A stretch of DNA of 64,000 nucleotides from CAJINA01 sp964636125 (GCA_964636125.1 CAZWPX010000008.1:1-64000); one strand, 5' to 3'; counted from the first letter of the stretch, positions 16,101 to 27,976 are shown. A program made the numbers and translations. The notes: a model not told the origin generated them from the letters alone.

Positions 16101-17267
16101 TTAGAGACCGGTGGCTTCTTCTTTCACACCGGTGGCCATCTTGAACAGGATGGTCAGAACGATGAAGCCGGCCGCCCAGACGCCCAGGGTAATGGCCACT
16201 TCAGGTCCCGAAGGCATGTACTCATTGACCTCATGCAGCGGGTTGGGTACAAAACCGCCGGCGATCATGCCCATGCCTTTGTCTATCCAGGCGCCGATGA
16301 AGAGCATCACACAGGCCACGGCCAACACACCTTCGTTGCGGCGGCACATGGGGATAAGCAGCAGGATGATCGCGATCAGCATCAGGGAGATTGCCGACCA
16401 CATCCAGGGTACCAGCGTGGTATGCCCATGGAGGCCAACAAACAGATACTTGATGTGATCCATATGGCCCGGAATGTTGCTGTAGAAGGCCACGAACACT
16501 TCACAGAGCAGAAAGAAGACATTGAGGATGAGGGCGTAGGTTACGATTTTGGCCAGGGTCTGGATCTGCTCCCGGCCGGGATCGAATTTGGTCACTTTCC
16601 GGACGATGAGGCACAGCAGGATGAGCAGGGCCGGTCCGGCCGCAAAGGCCGATGCGAGAAACCGCGGCGCCAGGATGGCAGTCAGCCAGAAATGTCTGCC
16701 CGGCAGGCCGCAGTACAGGTAGGCGGTAACCGTATGGATACCCACTGCCCAGGGGATGGAAAGATAGATCAGCGGCTTCAGCCAGCTCCCGTAGTGGGTG
16801 CCGTTTCTTTCGGCTTCAAGCACATTCCATCCGATGACGATGTTCAGGAACAGGTACCCGTTGAGCACAATCATATCCCAGAAAAGCATGGAGTTGGGTG
16901 TCGGATAAAAAATGACATTCAGCATCCGCATGGGCTGCCCGAGGTCGACCAGGATGAACAGCAGGCACATGGTAATGGCCGCAATGGCCAGAAATTCACC
17001 CAGGATCGTGATCCTGCCAAACGCCTTGTAGTCGTGCAGGTAATACGGGGTGACCACCATGACACCTCCGGCGGCAACACCAACCAGAAATGTAAACTGG
17101 GCGATATAAAATCCCCAGGAAACGTCCCGGCTCATACCGGTGATCCCCAGGCCGAAGCTGAGCTGCTTCATGTAGAAAAAGGCCCCAAAGGCGACAATTG
17201 CACCCAGGAAAGCGAGCCATCCCCAGTATCTTTTACTTCCTTTAACAGCTAAATCTAGCATAACCAC
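16101..17267 (-). CDS. dsrP: Sulfite reduction complex DsrMKJOP, integral membrane subunit DsrP
   Basis: A 388-residue NrfD/PsrC family membrane protein with about ten helices. It is the quinone-interacting module of the DsrMKJOP complex, partner of the iron-sulfur protein DsrO. The family is recognisable from the N-terminal WGWLAFLGAIVAFGAFFYMK and the many membrane helices. It is the last gene of the operon, 68 bases after dsrO, and a strong terminator follows. DsrMKJOP links the menaquinone pool and the cytoplasmic sulfite reduction pathway (DsrC trisulfide) in sulfate reducers. Confidence 0.93.
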   Translation of the reverse strand: MVMLDLAVKGSKRYWGWLAFLGAIVAFGAFFYMKQLSFGLGITGMSRDVSWGFYIAQFTFLVGVAAGGVMVVTPYYLHDYKAFGRITILGEFLAIAAITMCLLFILVDLGQPMRMLNVIFYPTPNSMLFWDMIVLNGYLFLNIVIGWNVLEAERNGTHYGSWLKPLIYLSIPWAVGIHTVTAYLYCGLPGRHFWLTAILAPRFLASAFAAGPALLILLCLIVRKVTKFDPGREQIQTLAKIVTYALILNVFFLLCEVFVAFYSNIPGHMDHIKYLFVGLHGHTTLVPWMWSAISLMLIAIILLLIPMCRRNEGVLAVACVMLFIGAWIDKGMGMIAGGFVPNPLHEVNEYMPSGPEVAITLGVWAAGFIVLTILFKMATGVKEEATGL

Positions 17268-17335
17268 CTCACACTATGTCGTAAACCGATTTATAAGGTA
17301 ACAGTCCCTTGTGTTTACGTTTAATGACCGCGTTG

Positions 17336-18151
17336 TTAGCCGTGCTCCGCTTCCGAAGCACCGCCCCCGACAATGTAGTACACCGACGGTTCCGTTCCCA
17401 GGCTCTGCTTGCGCCGAATGGTGTAATTCGCATGCAGCAGGTGCCGGACATTTGAATCCGGGTCCGACAGATCACCAAAAGCGATGGCCCCCTCGGAGGC
17501 TTCCACACAGGCCGGCAGTTTGCCCATCGCCAGCCGCTCGGCACAGAAATTACACTTTTCAACCACCCCTTTCATCCGGCGGGGAAATTTTAGATTAATT
17601 TCCGGAATAAACTCCTGGGGGTCCCGGAAATTGAAGCTTCTGGCCCCGAACGGGCAGGCGGCCATGCAGAACCGGCAGCCGATGCAGCGGTGAAAATCCA
17701 TCAGCACGATGCCGTCGCTTCCACGCTTGAAGGTCGCCTTGGTCGGGCACGCCCGCACACACGGCGGGTTTTCGCAGTGGTTGCAAAGGACCAGAAACGG
17801 CACGTGATGACTGTGGGCGTCCATGTATTTGTTGGACTTATCCGGAAAAGCGTTATGGTACGGCACGGACCAGATCCATTTTACCTCGTGCTTCTTGTTT
17901 TTAAACTTGGGGATATTGTGGATCTTGTCGCAGGCCGCAACGATCGGTTCAAGATCCGCTGCCGATGTAAACCTGCGGGTATCGATGACCATGCCCCAGT
18001 TCTTTGCGGTCAGGGCCTTGGCCCCACGTTTAACCAGTGCGTCCGGCGCTTTGCCACCGCCCGAAGCGTATGCATCCAGAACAGGCTTCGTTGTCAACCC
18101 GAGGGCTGCAACCCCGGCTATTTTCAAGAATGTTCTTCTGCTGTCTTCCAT
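17336..18151 (-). CDS. dsrO: DsrMKJOP iron-sulfur subunit DsrO
   Basis: A 271-residue periplasmic ferredoxin-like protein with a twin-arginine signal (RRTFLK at 5-10). Cys-rich [4Fe-4S] segments follow: CNHCENPPCVRACP, CIGCRFCMAACPFGA and a later CNFCAERL...CVEAS. The start is fixed at 18151 by the position of the Tat signal; an upstream in-frame ATG would add a non-signal extension. It overlaps the dsrJ stop by one base (TGATG). It passes electrons between the cytochrome DsrJ and the membrane protein DsrP on the periplasmic side. Confidence 0.93.
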   Translation of the reverse strand: MEDSRRTFLKIAGVAALGLTTKPVLDAYASGGGKAPDALVKRGAKALTAKNWGMVIDTRRFTSAADLEPIVAACDKIHNIPKFKNKKHEVKWIWSVPYHNAFPDKSNKYMDAHSHHVPFLVLCNHCENPPCVRACPTKATFKRGSDGIVLMDFHRCIGCRFCMAACPFGARSFNFRDPQEFIPEINLKFPRRMKGVVEKCNFCAERLAMGKLPACVEASEGAIAFGDLSDPDSNVRHLLHANYTIRRKQSLGTEPSVYYIVGGGASEAEHG

Positions 18152-18540
18152 CACTTCTTCTCCTTCGGATTGTCGATGTGGCAGTCCCAGCAGTAGGGCC
18201 TTGCCGAGGCGTAATCGTGGCACCGGTCACAGAATTCAGCCTTGTTGTCGTGACATTCCAGACACGTATTGGAAAGGCTCATTTCGAATTCCTGGCCATG
18301 CTTGTTGGTCACCCTGCGCATTCCGTCCCTGACAACGGTGTCCCGCCAGTCATCCAGTAGCTGCATGTGTTCGGCCTTGATATAGGCTTTGTCACGCACA
18401 CACGCCCCGGCTTTCTTGGCTATCGGAGAAAGGACCGGCTCCGGCACGGAGGCCGCTTTTCCCCGGTTGTACCAGAACGGGAAGGTGAATATTATGAAAA
18501 ATATGACTAACCCCGTGATGATCTTTCCCTTATCATTCAT
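18151..18540 (-). CDS. dsrJ: DsrMKJOP triheme cytochrome c subunit DsrJ
   Basis: A 129-residue membrane-anchored cytochrome. One N-terminal helix (about 7-24) is followed by a periplasmic part with three CxxCH heme motifs at 93-97, 104-108 and 117-121. Cys47 in the GACVRD segment matches the extra conserved cysteine that, in DsrJ of other sulfur bacteria, gives one heme unusual His/Cys ligation. The start overlaps the end of dsrK by eight bases. Its electron partner is probably DsrO. Confidence 0.93.
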   Translation of the reverse strand: MNDKGKIITGLVIFFIIFTFPFWYNRGKAASVPEPVLSPIAKKAGACVRDKAYIKAEHMQLLDDWRDTVVRDGMRRVTNKHGQEFEMSLSNTCLECHDNKAEFCDRCHDYASARPYCWDCHIDNPKEKK

Positions 18541-20179
18541 CAGTCTCTTCCTCCTCCTCCTGCTCCAATCCCGGTATATCTTCACCGCGCAAGTCGGTAG
18601 GCCGGCTGTTCTGCCCCGGTATGATCAGGGCATTGGCCACCATCTCATGAACGCCCGTCACATCGACTTCCGGAACCCAGTAGGACATGAGGTCCGGGAA
18701 AGCCGCACGGTCGATGGCGCAAATGTTGGCCAGCATGTTGACGCCGTGCTTTTCGTGGACGTGCTTGACCGCGTTGGCCCTGGGCAGGCCGCCGGCCATC
18801 CGCAGTTCCATATCCTCGCCGGCATTGAGTCCCGCGCCGCTGCCGCAGCAGAAGGTCTGTTCCCGGATAGTATTTGCCGGCATTTCGTAGAAGTTGTTGC
18901 AGACGTTCTTGATCACGTAGCGCGGCTCATCCAGCAGGCCCATGCCCCGCGAGGGGTTGCACGAGTCGTGGAAGGTGACCTTGAGATGGTCGTTGCGGCT
19001 CGGATCAAGGTCGAGCTTGCCGTGTTTGATGAGATCGGCGGTAAACTCGGTGATGTGCACCATCTTGGTGGATCTGGCGTTTTCGAACTTGGTGCCGGTG
19101 ATCGGATTCACCGGCTCTTCCAGGAAGTCCGCCGGGCCGTTCATGGTGTCCATGTACTGGTTGATCACCCGCCACATGTGACCGCACTCGCCGCCGAGGA
19201 TCCATTTCACGCCCAGGCGTTTGGCCTCCATGTACATCTTGCTGTTCAGGCGCTTCATCATCTCGTGGGAGGTGAAAAATCCGAAGTTGCCGCCCTCGCT
19301 GCCGTAGGTGGACCAGGTAACGTCCAGCCCGTACTTTTCCTTGAGGTAATGAAACAGCATCAGGTACCCCATACAGGAGTAGGTGCCCGGATCGGCAAAC
19401 ACGTCCCCGGAAGGCGTAATGAACAGGATATCCGCACCCTTTTTGTTGAACTGGGGCTCCAACTGCAGTCCTGACATCTCTTCGATGTCCTCCACAAAAA
19501 ACTCGATCATATCCTTGAAAGCGTGCGGCTGGATCCCCAGATGGTTGCCGGTGCGGTAACAATTGGCTACCGGGGTGGCGATCCAGTCAATGTTCAGGCC
19601 CAAAAGGTTCAGCAGTTCTCGGGCCAGCAGGGTGATTTCAGCGGTATCGATACCATAAGGGCAAAAGACTGAGCAGCGTCGGCACTGGGAGCACTGGAAA
19701 AAGTAATACCACCACTCTTTAAGGACATCCAGGGTCATGGGACGGGCGCCGTTGACCCGGCCCAGGATCTTACCAAACCGGGTAAAATCGTTGCGGTAAA
19801 CCGACCTGAGCAGTTCTGCCCGCAGGACCGGCATATTTTTCGGATCACCGGTACCGATAAAATAGTGACACTTGTCGGCGCAGGCCCCGCAGCGCACACA
19901 GATATCCATGAACACTTTCAGGGACCGATATTTATCCAACCGCTCCTTGAAACCTTCGTGGATGATCTGCTGCCAGTTTTCCGGCAGTTTCCAGTCCTCC
20001 GCCAAAGGGTCAAATTTTCTCGCGTTGGGCATCCCTACGTATTCCAGGCTTTTCGGATTCGCAGAGTAGCAGAAAATGCCCTTGCGCATGTTTACCGGCG
20101 TATCCATCCAGCCCGTGGATTTGGGGGGCGCATGGTCTATTGCCTCATAGTAGTCATCTGATTTCGGAAGATTACTCAT
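18533..20179 (-). CDS. dsrK: DsrMKJOP cytoplasmic iron-sulfur subunit DsrK (HdrD-like)
   Basis: A 548-residue HdrD-like catalytic subunit. Two [4Fe-4S] motifs lie in the N-terminal half (CVRCGACADKCHYF near residue 93 and CSQCRRCSVFCPYG). Two CCG-type segments lie in the C-terminal half (CNPSRG and CCGSGAGLNAGE). This arrangement supports a noncubane cluster as in heterodisulfide reductase, and the family is thought to reduce the DsrC trisulfide. The gene starts three bases after the dsrM stop and overlaps dsrJ. Confidence 0.94.
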   Translation of the reverse strand: MSNLPKSDDYYEAIDHAPPKSTGWMDTPVNMRKGIFCYSANPKSLEYVGMPNARKFDPLAEDWKLPENWQQIIHEGFKERLDKYRSLKVFMDICVRCGACADKCHYFIGTGDPKNMPVLRAELLRSVYRNDFTRFGKILGRVNGARPMTLDVLKEWWYYFFQCSQCRRCSVFCPYGIDTAEITLLARELLNLLGLNIDWIATPVANCYRTGNHLGIQPHAFKDMIEFFVEDIEEMSGLQLEPQFNKKGADILFITPSGDVFADPGTYSCMGYLMLFHYLKEKYGLDVTWSTYGSEGGNFGFFTSHEMMKRLNSKMYMEAKRLGVKWILGGECGHMWRVINQYMDTMNGPADFLEEPVNPITGTKFENARSTKMVHITEFTADLIKHGKLDLDPSRNDHLKVTFHDSCNPSRGMGLLDEPRYVIKNVCNNFYEMPANTIREQTFCCGSGAGLNAGEDMELRMAGGLPRANAVKHVHEKHGVNMLANICAIDRAAFPDLMSYWVPEVDVTGVHEMVANALIIPGQNSRPTDLRGEDIPGLEQEEEEETDE

Positions 20180-20182
20180 CGT

Positions 20183-21223
20183 TTACTCCTTCTCCTCTGC
20201 CACGGGTGTCTCAGCTTCCGGTTCAGGCATTTTGTCCACCGGCAAGCCAGCGTCCACCATTTTCTCCCTGAATTCGTCTTCATACTCTTGATAGGTATGG
20301 ACATGCACCGGGTAGTTCCAGGGATTGGTATGTCGGCGGGCTCTTGTATCTGTCGTCATATTCCGGGTGGGGCTCAGGAAAATCCCCCCCATGTGCATCA
20401 GTTTGCTGAAAGGAAAATAGATCAGCAGAATGCTCACGAAGAAGATGTGCACGTAAAACAAGCCGCTGAGGCCTTCCGGTACCACGGGGTGAAAAGTCAC
20501 CAGGCCCATGGTCAAAGCCTTGATGTTCACGATATCGACCTTAGAGAGATACCGCATCAAGATCCCGGTAAAGGCAATGCCGCCGATGAGAAACAGCGGG
20601 AAAAAATCCGAAGCGAGGCTGATGTAGCGAACCTTGGCGATCAGAAGCCGCCGGGAGAGCAGATAAAGGACGGCTGCTAAAAGAATGACACCCGACAGGT
20701 AAACCACCGGCAGGCCAAACTCGAAAAAAGCGTCCAGTCTTTCCAGCCATTGGAGGCAGACGGGAACCGGCTCCAGGAAAAACCGCAGGTGCCTCACCAG
20801 TGTGGTCAAAAAGGCGTAGTGAAACGCCAGGGCGCCCAGCCATAGAAAAATTTCGAGATTGTAGGTGAGCCTACCATCTGATTTGACTGTGGCGCGGGTA
20901 TTTCTGAAAAGGGATCGGAACGCGACCACCTCTAAAAACATCCTGACAACCACGCCCCAGGTTGTGGTAGGATTGTCAATTTTAGCCGGCTCGATCCAGT
21001 CAAAACCTTTCTGCTGCCCGCAGGTTGTTGGGATAGCGAACGGCACCGCTGAATTCGCCCAGCCCATAACCCGCATGACAAAGCCCACCAGAAAGATGAG
21101 AACCGCCGCATAAGGCAGAACAATGCCGAACAGGGCATCAAGACCTGCCGCCGTGACCCCCACATAGGCCAGCAAAGCAAGCACGAGCACCGCTATGAGG
21201 GAATACATGTACTTGTCATTCAT
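20183..21223 (-). CDS. dsrM: DsrMKJOP membrane cytochrome b subunit DsrM
   Basis: A 346-residue membrane protein related to NarI, expected to bind two b-type hemes and menaquinol. It has hydrophobic helices at the N-terminus (about 8-28 and 34-52). A NarI-like core (from about 125) holds histidines in FHYAFLTTLVRHLRFFL and in the later helices (GLVTFHPVVPEGLSGLFYVH). The cytoplasmic tail is Glu/Pro-rich. It passes electrons from the quinone pool to DsrK. It lies 20 bases after the RsbRD-N-like gene, so that gene belongs to the same transcript. Confidence 0.93.
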   Translation of the reverse strand: MNDKYMYSLIAVLVLALLAYVGVTAAGLDALFGIVLPYAAVLIFLVGFVMRVMGWANSAVPFAIPTTCGQQKGFDWIEPAKIDNPTTTWGVVVRMFLEVVAFRSLFRNTRATVKSDGRLTYNLEIFLWLGALAFHYAFLTTLVRHLRFFLEPVPVCLQWLERLDAFFEFGLPVVYLSGVILLAAVLYLLSRRLLIAKVRYISLASDFFPLFLIGGIAFTGILMRYLSKVDIVNIKALTMGLVTFHPVVPEGLSGLFYVHIFFVSILLIYFPFSKLMHMGGIFLSPTRNMTTDTRARRHTNPWNYPVHVHTYQEYEDEFREKMVDAGLPVDKMPEPEAETPVAEEKE

Positions 21224-21243
21224 TTAACATTACCTCACGTATA

Positions 21244-21792
21244 TTAAGATTTTGGCGTCTGGAAGCCCGGTCCATCTTCCGGGATCTCAGTAACTAAACC
21301 CGCCCTTGAAAACGCAGAGTATATTTTTTTTCTTTCGGTATCGACCTTTAACTGGTAGATGGCCTGCCGGCAACCGACATAGATATCAAAACCGATGAGA
21401 CACAGCTGATCAATATTGGCATCAATATCTGCCAGCCCGACAGAAGTCTCTATTGTTTTGAGTTCCTTTTTGAGTTTTTCACGGACGACTTTCTTGAGGT
21501 CCAGGATAAACGCCACCGCCTGAGCCGGTGTAAAATCCTGTATGGCCCGAATCCGGATAATCGGATCAAGAAACGATATGATGGCTTTGCGGTCCATCCC
21601 GCTGACGATTTCATCGAAGACGGCTTCAAGCCCTTTTAAAGTGGTCTGGCCGACTGGATTGGCAAATTGGTCTTTCTGGCTTTTAAGGAAGGTGGCGGTG
21701 TCCGGGGCATACGTACTGACAACAACTTCAAACCACCCTTTTACAATGGTGGTTTTTTTCTTTTTTAGTATTGATACCAGATTATTTTTCAC
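21244..21792 (-). CDS. RsbRD N-terminal domain-like protein at the head of the dsr operon
   Basis: A 182-residue protein resembling the RsbRD N-terminal (globin-like sensory) domain, which in sulfate reducers is often encoded just before dsrM. Recognisable blocks are KGWFEVVVSTYAPDTATFLK and FANPVGQTTLKGLEAVF. A GTG start at 21792 is chosen for two reasons. The family begins at that point, and a strong promoter at 21898-21926 would start transcription near 21890, inside the longer ATG-started reading frame (21915). No membrane segment or kinase part is present. It may sense a ligand or redox state for the dsr operon, but this is not demonstrated. Confidence 0.75.
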   Translation of the reverse strand: MKNNLVSILKKKKTTIVKGWFEVVVSTYAPDTATFLKSQKDQFANPVGQTTLKGLEAVFDEIVSGMDRKAIISFLDPIIRIRAIQDFTPAQAVAFILDLKKVVREKLKKELKTIETSVGLADIDANIDQLCLIGFDIYVGCRQAIYQLKVDTERKKIYSAFSRAGLVTEIPEDGPGFQTPKS

Positions 21793-21897
21793 AACCTGTT
21801 CCCAATTCCTCCATAACTTGGCGTATACTCTGAACTGCCTGAAAATACCGCTTGAAAAGTGCACAGTAATCAGACATGCCTTCAGATTAAAGAAGAT

Positions 21898-21926
21898 TTT
21901 ATAATCAAATTGCAAAAAACTGTCAA
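21898..21926 (-). promoter_or_regulatory. Sigma70-type promoter of the dsr operon
   Basis: On the minus strand TTGACA (21926-21921) and TATAAA (21903-21898) are separated by exactly 17 bases, close to the ideal. This fits strong expression of the core respiratory operon. It also decides against the ATG at 21915 as start of the first gene. Confidence 0.75.
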
Positions 21927-22062
21927 CAACTATCGAAAAGGTTGCAAATTCGCGGTTTAAGACCTATAAATATAGAGTTATTCTACAAAAATGCAGGCTC
22001 CCCCGGGTTCGGGAAATCATCCCGGAAATCGGAAATCCTGCCAGCAATCCAAACAATTTAAC

Positions 22063-22198
22063 AGGCGGTTGAAAATGTCATGAGCGCAGGCCAGACAAGG
22101 CAAAATCCGACGAGAAAGCGCAGTTTATATGGAATAAATGAGCATTTTGAGGAGGATTATAACGCCGTATGGCCAGGCGCAATAGTTTTGCAACAGCC
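22063..22198. repeat. Long imperfect palindrome (family A) upstream of aconitase
   Basis: The two ends (AGGCGGTTGAAAATG on the left; the complement of GGCTGTTGCAAAACTATTGC on the right) and the inner GCGC-GGCC-AATCC blocks pair as arms of about 45 bases. They surround a core with TTTATATGGAATAAATGAGC. It resembles a small non-autonomous element with no coding capacity. It has the same AATCC/GGATT-type inner layout as family B but a different sequence. Confidence 0.55.
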
Positions 22199-22239
22199 GG
22201 TTGAACAATCAGCAGCAATCACCAGGGAGGGTCCCCCCC

Positions 22240-24915
<2,676 letters not shown>

Positions 24916-25057
24916 TGTCCGCTCACAGGCGGCATCTTTTGGCCCATTACTGCGTTCTCGCCGTTGCGCAATCCTCAACGTAGAAGAACTACGCCTGCGG
25001 TTGCACAAATGGCTGCGGCCTTGTAATGAACCAAAACCTACCACCTGTGAGCGGACA
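24916..25057. repeat. Palindromic MITE-like element, family B (complete copy 1)
   Basis: A 142-base element directly after the acnA stop. TGTCCGCTCACAGG at the left matches CCTGTGAGCGGACA at the right perfectly, and the inverted repeat continues imperfectly for about 35 bases (TTTTGG/CCAAAA, CATTAC/GTAATG). The core carries GCAATCCTC and TGCGGTTGC. No protein is encoded. A further half-copy (GGGCGGCATCTTTTGGCCCA) lies at about 25068-25087. Confidence 0.75.
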
Positions 25058-25111
25058 TCTTCTATTACGGGCGGCATCTTTTGGCCCAAGCTGAAAAACA
25101 GGATACTTATC

Positions 25112-27121
25112 ATGAATAAAACTGTGAAATGGATTCTTATTGGCGCCGGTTCACTGGTAGCGTTGCTCCTCATCGCTGTCATTGTTCTGCCGATGGTGAT
25201 TGATGTCGAGAAGTACCGGCCGGAGATCGAGCAGCAGGTCACCAAAGCCACCGGCCGCACCTTCACGCTGGGCGGTGACCTGAAACCGTCCGTTTTCCCC
25301 TGGATCGGTGTGCGGCTGTCGGACCTGCACCTGGGCAATCCTGCAGGCTTTAAGGAGAAAGATTTTGTTTCCGTGGAATCTTTTGAAGTCCGTGTCAAGC
25401 TTTTGCCCCTGCTGTCACGCAACATTGAAGTAAAACGCTTCGTGGTCAATAGTCCCACACTTGTGCTGGAAAAACGTAAGGATGGTAGAGGCGGCTGGGA
25501 AGGCCTGGGGCAGCCCGCGGAAAAACCGGCGGTGCCGGCCAAGGAAAAGCAAGCCCCGGCGTCAACCGGGGAACTGCCCATCAAGGGGTTGCTGGTGGGA
25601 GAATTTGCCATCACCAACGGCCTGGTCGTGTGGCTGGACCAGGCCGGCGGCATCCGCAAAGAGATCAAGGAGATCGACCTGGTCCTGACGAATGTCTCAC
25701 TAGACAAACCCATCGGGGTGGCTTTTTCGGCTCTGGCGGACAAGCAGCCGGTTAACCTCAACGGCACCATTGGCCCACTGGGGACTCAGCCCGGCAAAAG
25801 CCCCATACCACTGGAACTGGCCGCACAACTGCTCAATGAACTGGATTTCAAACTGACCGGCCGTATCGACCCATCCGTTGCGCCGCCCCAATTTGATCTT
25901 GCCGTGAACGTGGCCGAATTTTCACCCCGCAGGCTGATGGACCAGCTGGGCCAGAAATTCCCCGTTGAAACAGCCGACGCCAAGGTGCTGGACGCCGTTG
26001 CCGTGGCACTTAAACTCAAGGGCTCCCCGGAGAACATTGCCGTGTCCGACGGTACATTAAAACTGGACGACACCCGGGCCACCTTTTCCGCCCAGGCCAG
26101 CGAATTCGACAAACCCAATCTGAAGGCAGACTTTAACTTGGACCGCATCGACCTGGATCGCTACCTGCCGCCGCCTGCCGAAGGTGAGACCGACGCAGAT
26201 ACCGCCAAGCAACCGCCGGCAGATTCGGCTGCTAAAAAAACCGACTACAGCCCGTTGCGCCGTCTGGTGCTGGACGCCCGCATCAGAGCCGGTAACCTGA
26301 AGGCCAAAAAAGTCCGCTTGCAGAGCCTTGAAGTCAGGGTCAGGGCCCGCAACGGCATTCTCAAACTGGACCCGCTCAAGCTCGATCTTTACGAGGGCAA
26401 TATTGCCGGCACCGGGAAGCTCAATGTCCAGACGGACAAACCCAAAACAGCCTTGCAGGTGGCCATAAACGGCGTCCAGGCCGGCCCGTTTATCCAAGAT
26501 TTTATGGCCAAGGAATTGATTGAAGGTGCTCTGGTCGCCAAAATCGGACTAAATTTTACCGGCGACGCCCCTGCCCTGATTCGTCAGACCCTCCACGGCA
26601 AGGGCGACCTGCGGTTCAACGACGGTGCTATTGTCGGCATTGACCTGGCATCAATGGTGCGCAATGTAAAAACCGCCTTTGGCCTGGCCGAAAAGACCGC
26701 GGAAAAACCCCGCACCGACTTCGCAGAACTGCACCTGCCGTATACGATCAAAAAAGGGCTCTTTAAAACCAACGCAACCCGACTGGCCTCCCCCCTGATG
26801 CGGGTGCTGGCGTCCGGCAAAGCCGACCTGGTCAAAGAAACCCTGGATTTTCGCGTTGAGCCTAAAGTCGTTGCCACGATCCAGGGCCAGGGCGATACAG
26901 CCCAGCGATCGGGAATCATGGTGCCGGTAATGGTATCCGGCAGCTTTACTGCGCCCACATTCAAGCCGGACCTTAAGGGCCTGCTTGATCAGCAGATCGG
27001 CCAGTCCCTACCGGACACGGAATCCCTGAAAAAGGTGATTCAGCCCGAAGGGGAGTCGCAAGGCAGCACGCCAGAAGGCGTCAAAAGCCTGATGAAGAGT
27101 TTTCCGTTCGGAAACCAGTAA
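25112..27121 (+). CDS. AsmA family protein
   Basis: A 669-residue protein with one N-terminal membrane helix (about 5-27) and the AsmA family pattern: EKYRPEIEQQVTKATGRTF just after the helix, then DLHLGNPAGF. A long beta-rich region follows, and a C-terminal part resembles AsmA_2 (FNDGAIVGIDLASMVRNVKT near residue 507). AsmA-like proteins sit in the inner membrane and extend across the periplasm; several are implicated in lipid transfer to the outer membrane. The start is set at the codon that begins the membrane helix. The preceding 37 in-frame codons lie inside repeat DNA. Confidence 0.85.
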   Translation: MNKTVKWILIGAGSLVALLLIAVIVLPMVIDVEKYRPEIEQQVTKATGRTFTLGGDLKPSVFPWIGVRLSDLHLGNPAGFKEKDFVSVESFEVRVKLLPLLSRNIEVKRFVVNSPTLVLEKRKDGRGGWEGLGQPAEKPAVPAKEKQAPASTGELPIKGLLVGEFAITNGLVVWLDQAGGIRKEIKEIDLVLTNVSLDKPIGVAFSALADKQPVNLNGTIGPLGTQPGKSPIPLELAAQLLNELDFKLTGRIDPSVAPPQFDLAVNVAEFSPRRLMDQLGQKFPVETADAKVLDAVAVALKLKGSPENIAVSDGTLKLDDTRATFSAQASEFDKPNLKADFNLDRIDLDRYLPPPAEGETDADTAKQPPADSAAKKTDYSPLRRLVLDARIRAGNLKAKKVRLQSLEVRVRARNGILKLDPLKLDLYEGNIAGTGKLNVQTDKPKTALQVAINGVQAGPFIQDFMAKELIEGALVAKIGLNFTGDAPALIRQTLHGKGDLRFNDGAIVGIDLASMVRNVKTAFGLAEKTAEKPRTDFAELHLPYTIKKGLFKTNATRLASPLMRVLASGKADLVKETLDFRVEPKVVATIQGQGDTAQRSGIMVPVMVSGSFTAPTFKPDLKGLLDQQIGQSLPDTESLKKVIQPEGESQGSTPEGVKSLMKSFPFGNQ

Positions 27122-27190
27122 GCACGGCAGCCGGTAAACCGCTAAAACGGTCCTATTCAGAAAATCGATCAAAAAACGGTTTGAGGAAAA

Positions 27191-27295
27191 ATGCGGGTTC
27201 TACCCTACGCCATCATCATCGCCGGCCCCATGGGGCTCTGCACTGCCCGCCGGCTGAAACAGTATAACATTCAAGCATTGCAGCCACACGCATAA
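27191..27295 (+). pseudogene. Fragment resembling the N-terminus of a flavin-dependent oxidoreductase
   Basis: A 34-codon open stretch encodes YAIIIAGPMGLCTARRLKQY, which looks like the FAD-binding Rossmann motif of monooxygenase-type flavoproteins. The first glycine of GxGxxG is replaced. It ends at a stop with no continuation, so at best it is a remnant. The match is short and from memory of the family. Confidence 0.35.
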
Positions 27296-27424
27296 CAACC
27301 CGTTGAAAAACCAGTTCAGCGCAACCCCAGCAGAGATATCAGCAATAGGCAGTGAAACCGTCTCGACGACATTGTCAGGCCCCGCCTCAAATGTTGGAAC
27401 TCACAAACGAAATTTCTCGGACAG

Positions 27425-27910
27425 CTATTTGGCCGTGATGATAACCTGGCCGCGCGAGGAAAATGAAATCCCCTGGGATGATTTCGTCCCGATCATGATC
27501 GATTCCACAATGGGCTGATTAACCGGTTCTTCGGATGTCCAATCAACCATGAAGTTTGCCCCTGACCCGCCGCTCTTGTCGTGCTCCGGAATGATATAGC
27601 GGATGGATTCCAGGGGCTTCAGCACGACCGGCTTCTCCACATGCTTTTCCAGGAGCCGGCCCTGGGTTTCGTAGTAATCGACCCGGGTAATGACGATTTG
27701 ATTCTTCGGGTCCACATTGCGGATACTCAAAGTCACGGTCAGAAAAAAAGGGGTGTCCCGGGCACCGCTGTAAATGTGTGAATAGGCGGGGACATAGAGT
27801 GTCTGTCCGTCAGACAGTCGGCACTGCGGGCCGGCCAGCGAAATCTGCGGCAGCAAGAGACAAAGGGATAAAAACAGCACCTGAAAGATAAAACGGGGAA
27901 ATGTTTTCAT
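27425..27910 (-). CDS. DUF3124 domain-containing exported protein
   Basis: A 161-residue protein with a signal peptide (about 1-27). It then matches DUF3124 well: GQTLYVPAYSHIYSGARDTP, TVTLSIRNVDPKNQIVI and, near the end, VESIMIGTKSSQGISFSSRG. The family has no assigned function; the sequence suggests a small beta-sandwich in the periplasm. The start at 27910 has TTGGAGAGTGACC directly upstream; a longer in-frame start would place residues before the signal peptide. It is monocistronic between repeat-rich gaps. Confidence 0.82.
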   Translation of the reverse strand: MKTFPRFIFQVLFLSLCLLLPQISLAGPQCRLSDGQTLYVPAYSHIYSGARDTPFFLTVTLSIRNVDPKNQIVITRVDYYETQGRLLEKHVEKPVVLKPLESIRYIIPEHDKSGGSGANFMVDWTSEEPVNQPIVESIMIGTKSSQGISFSSRGQVIITAK

Positions 27911-27976
27911 GGTCACTCTCCAAGGATTTGTATTGTGACGGGAGAATACCACAAAAACAACAATATTTCAGCCCTT

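Noticed and set aside
16095..17252. 385-codon open frame on the plus strand opposite dsrP
   Set aside because: It is antisense to a certain membrane protein gene; the composition (many His, Gln, Asp) is what the complement of hydrophobic codons gives.
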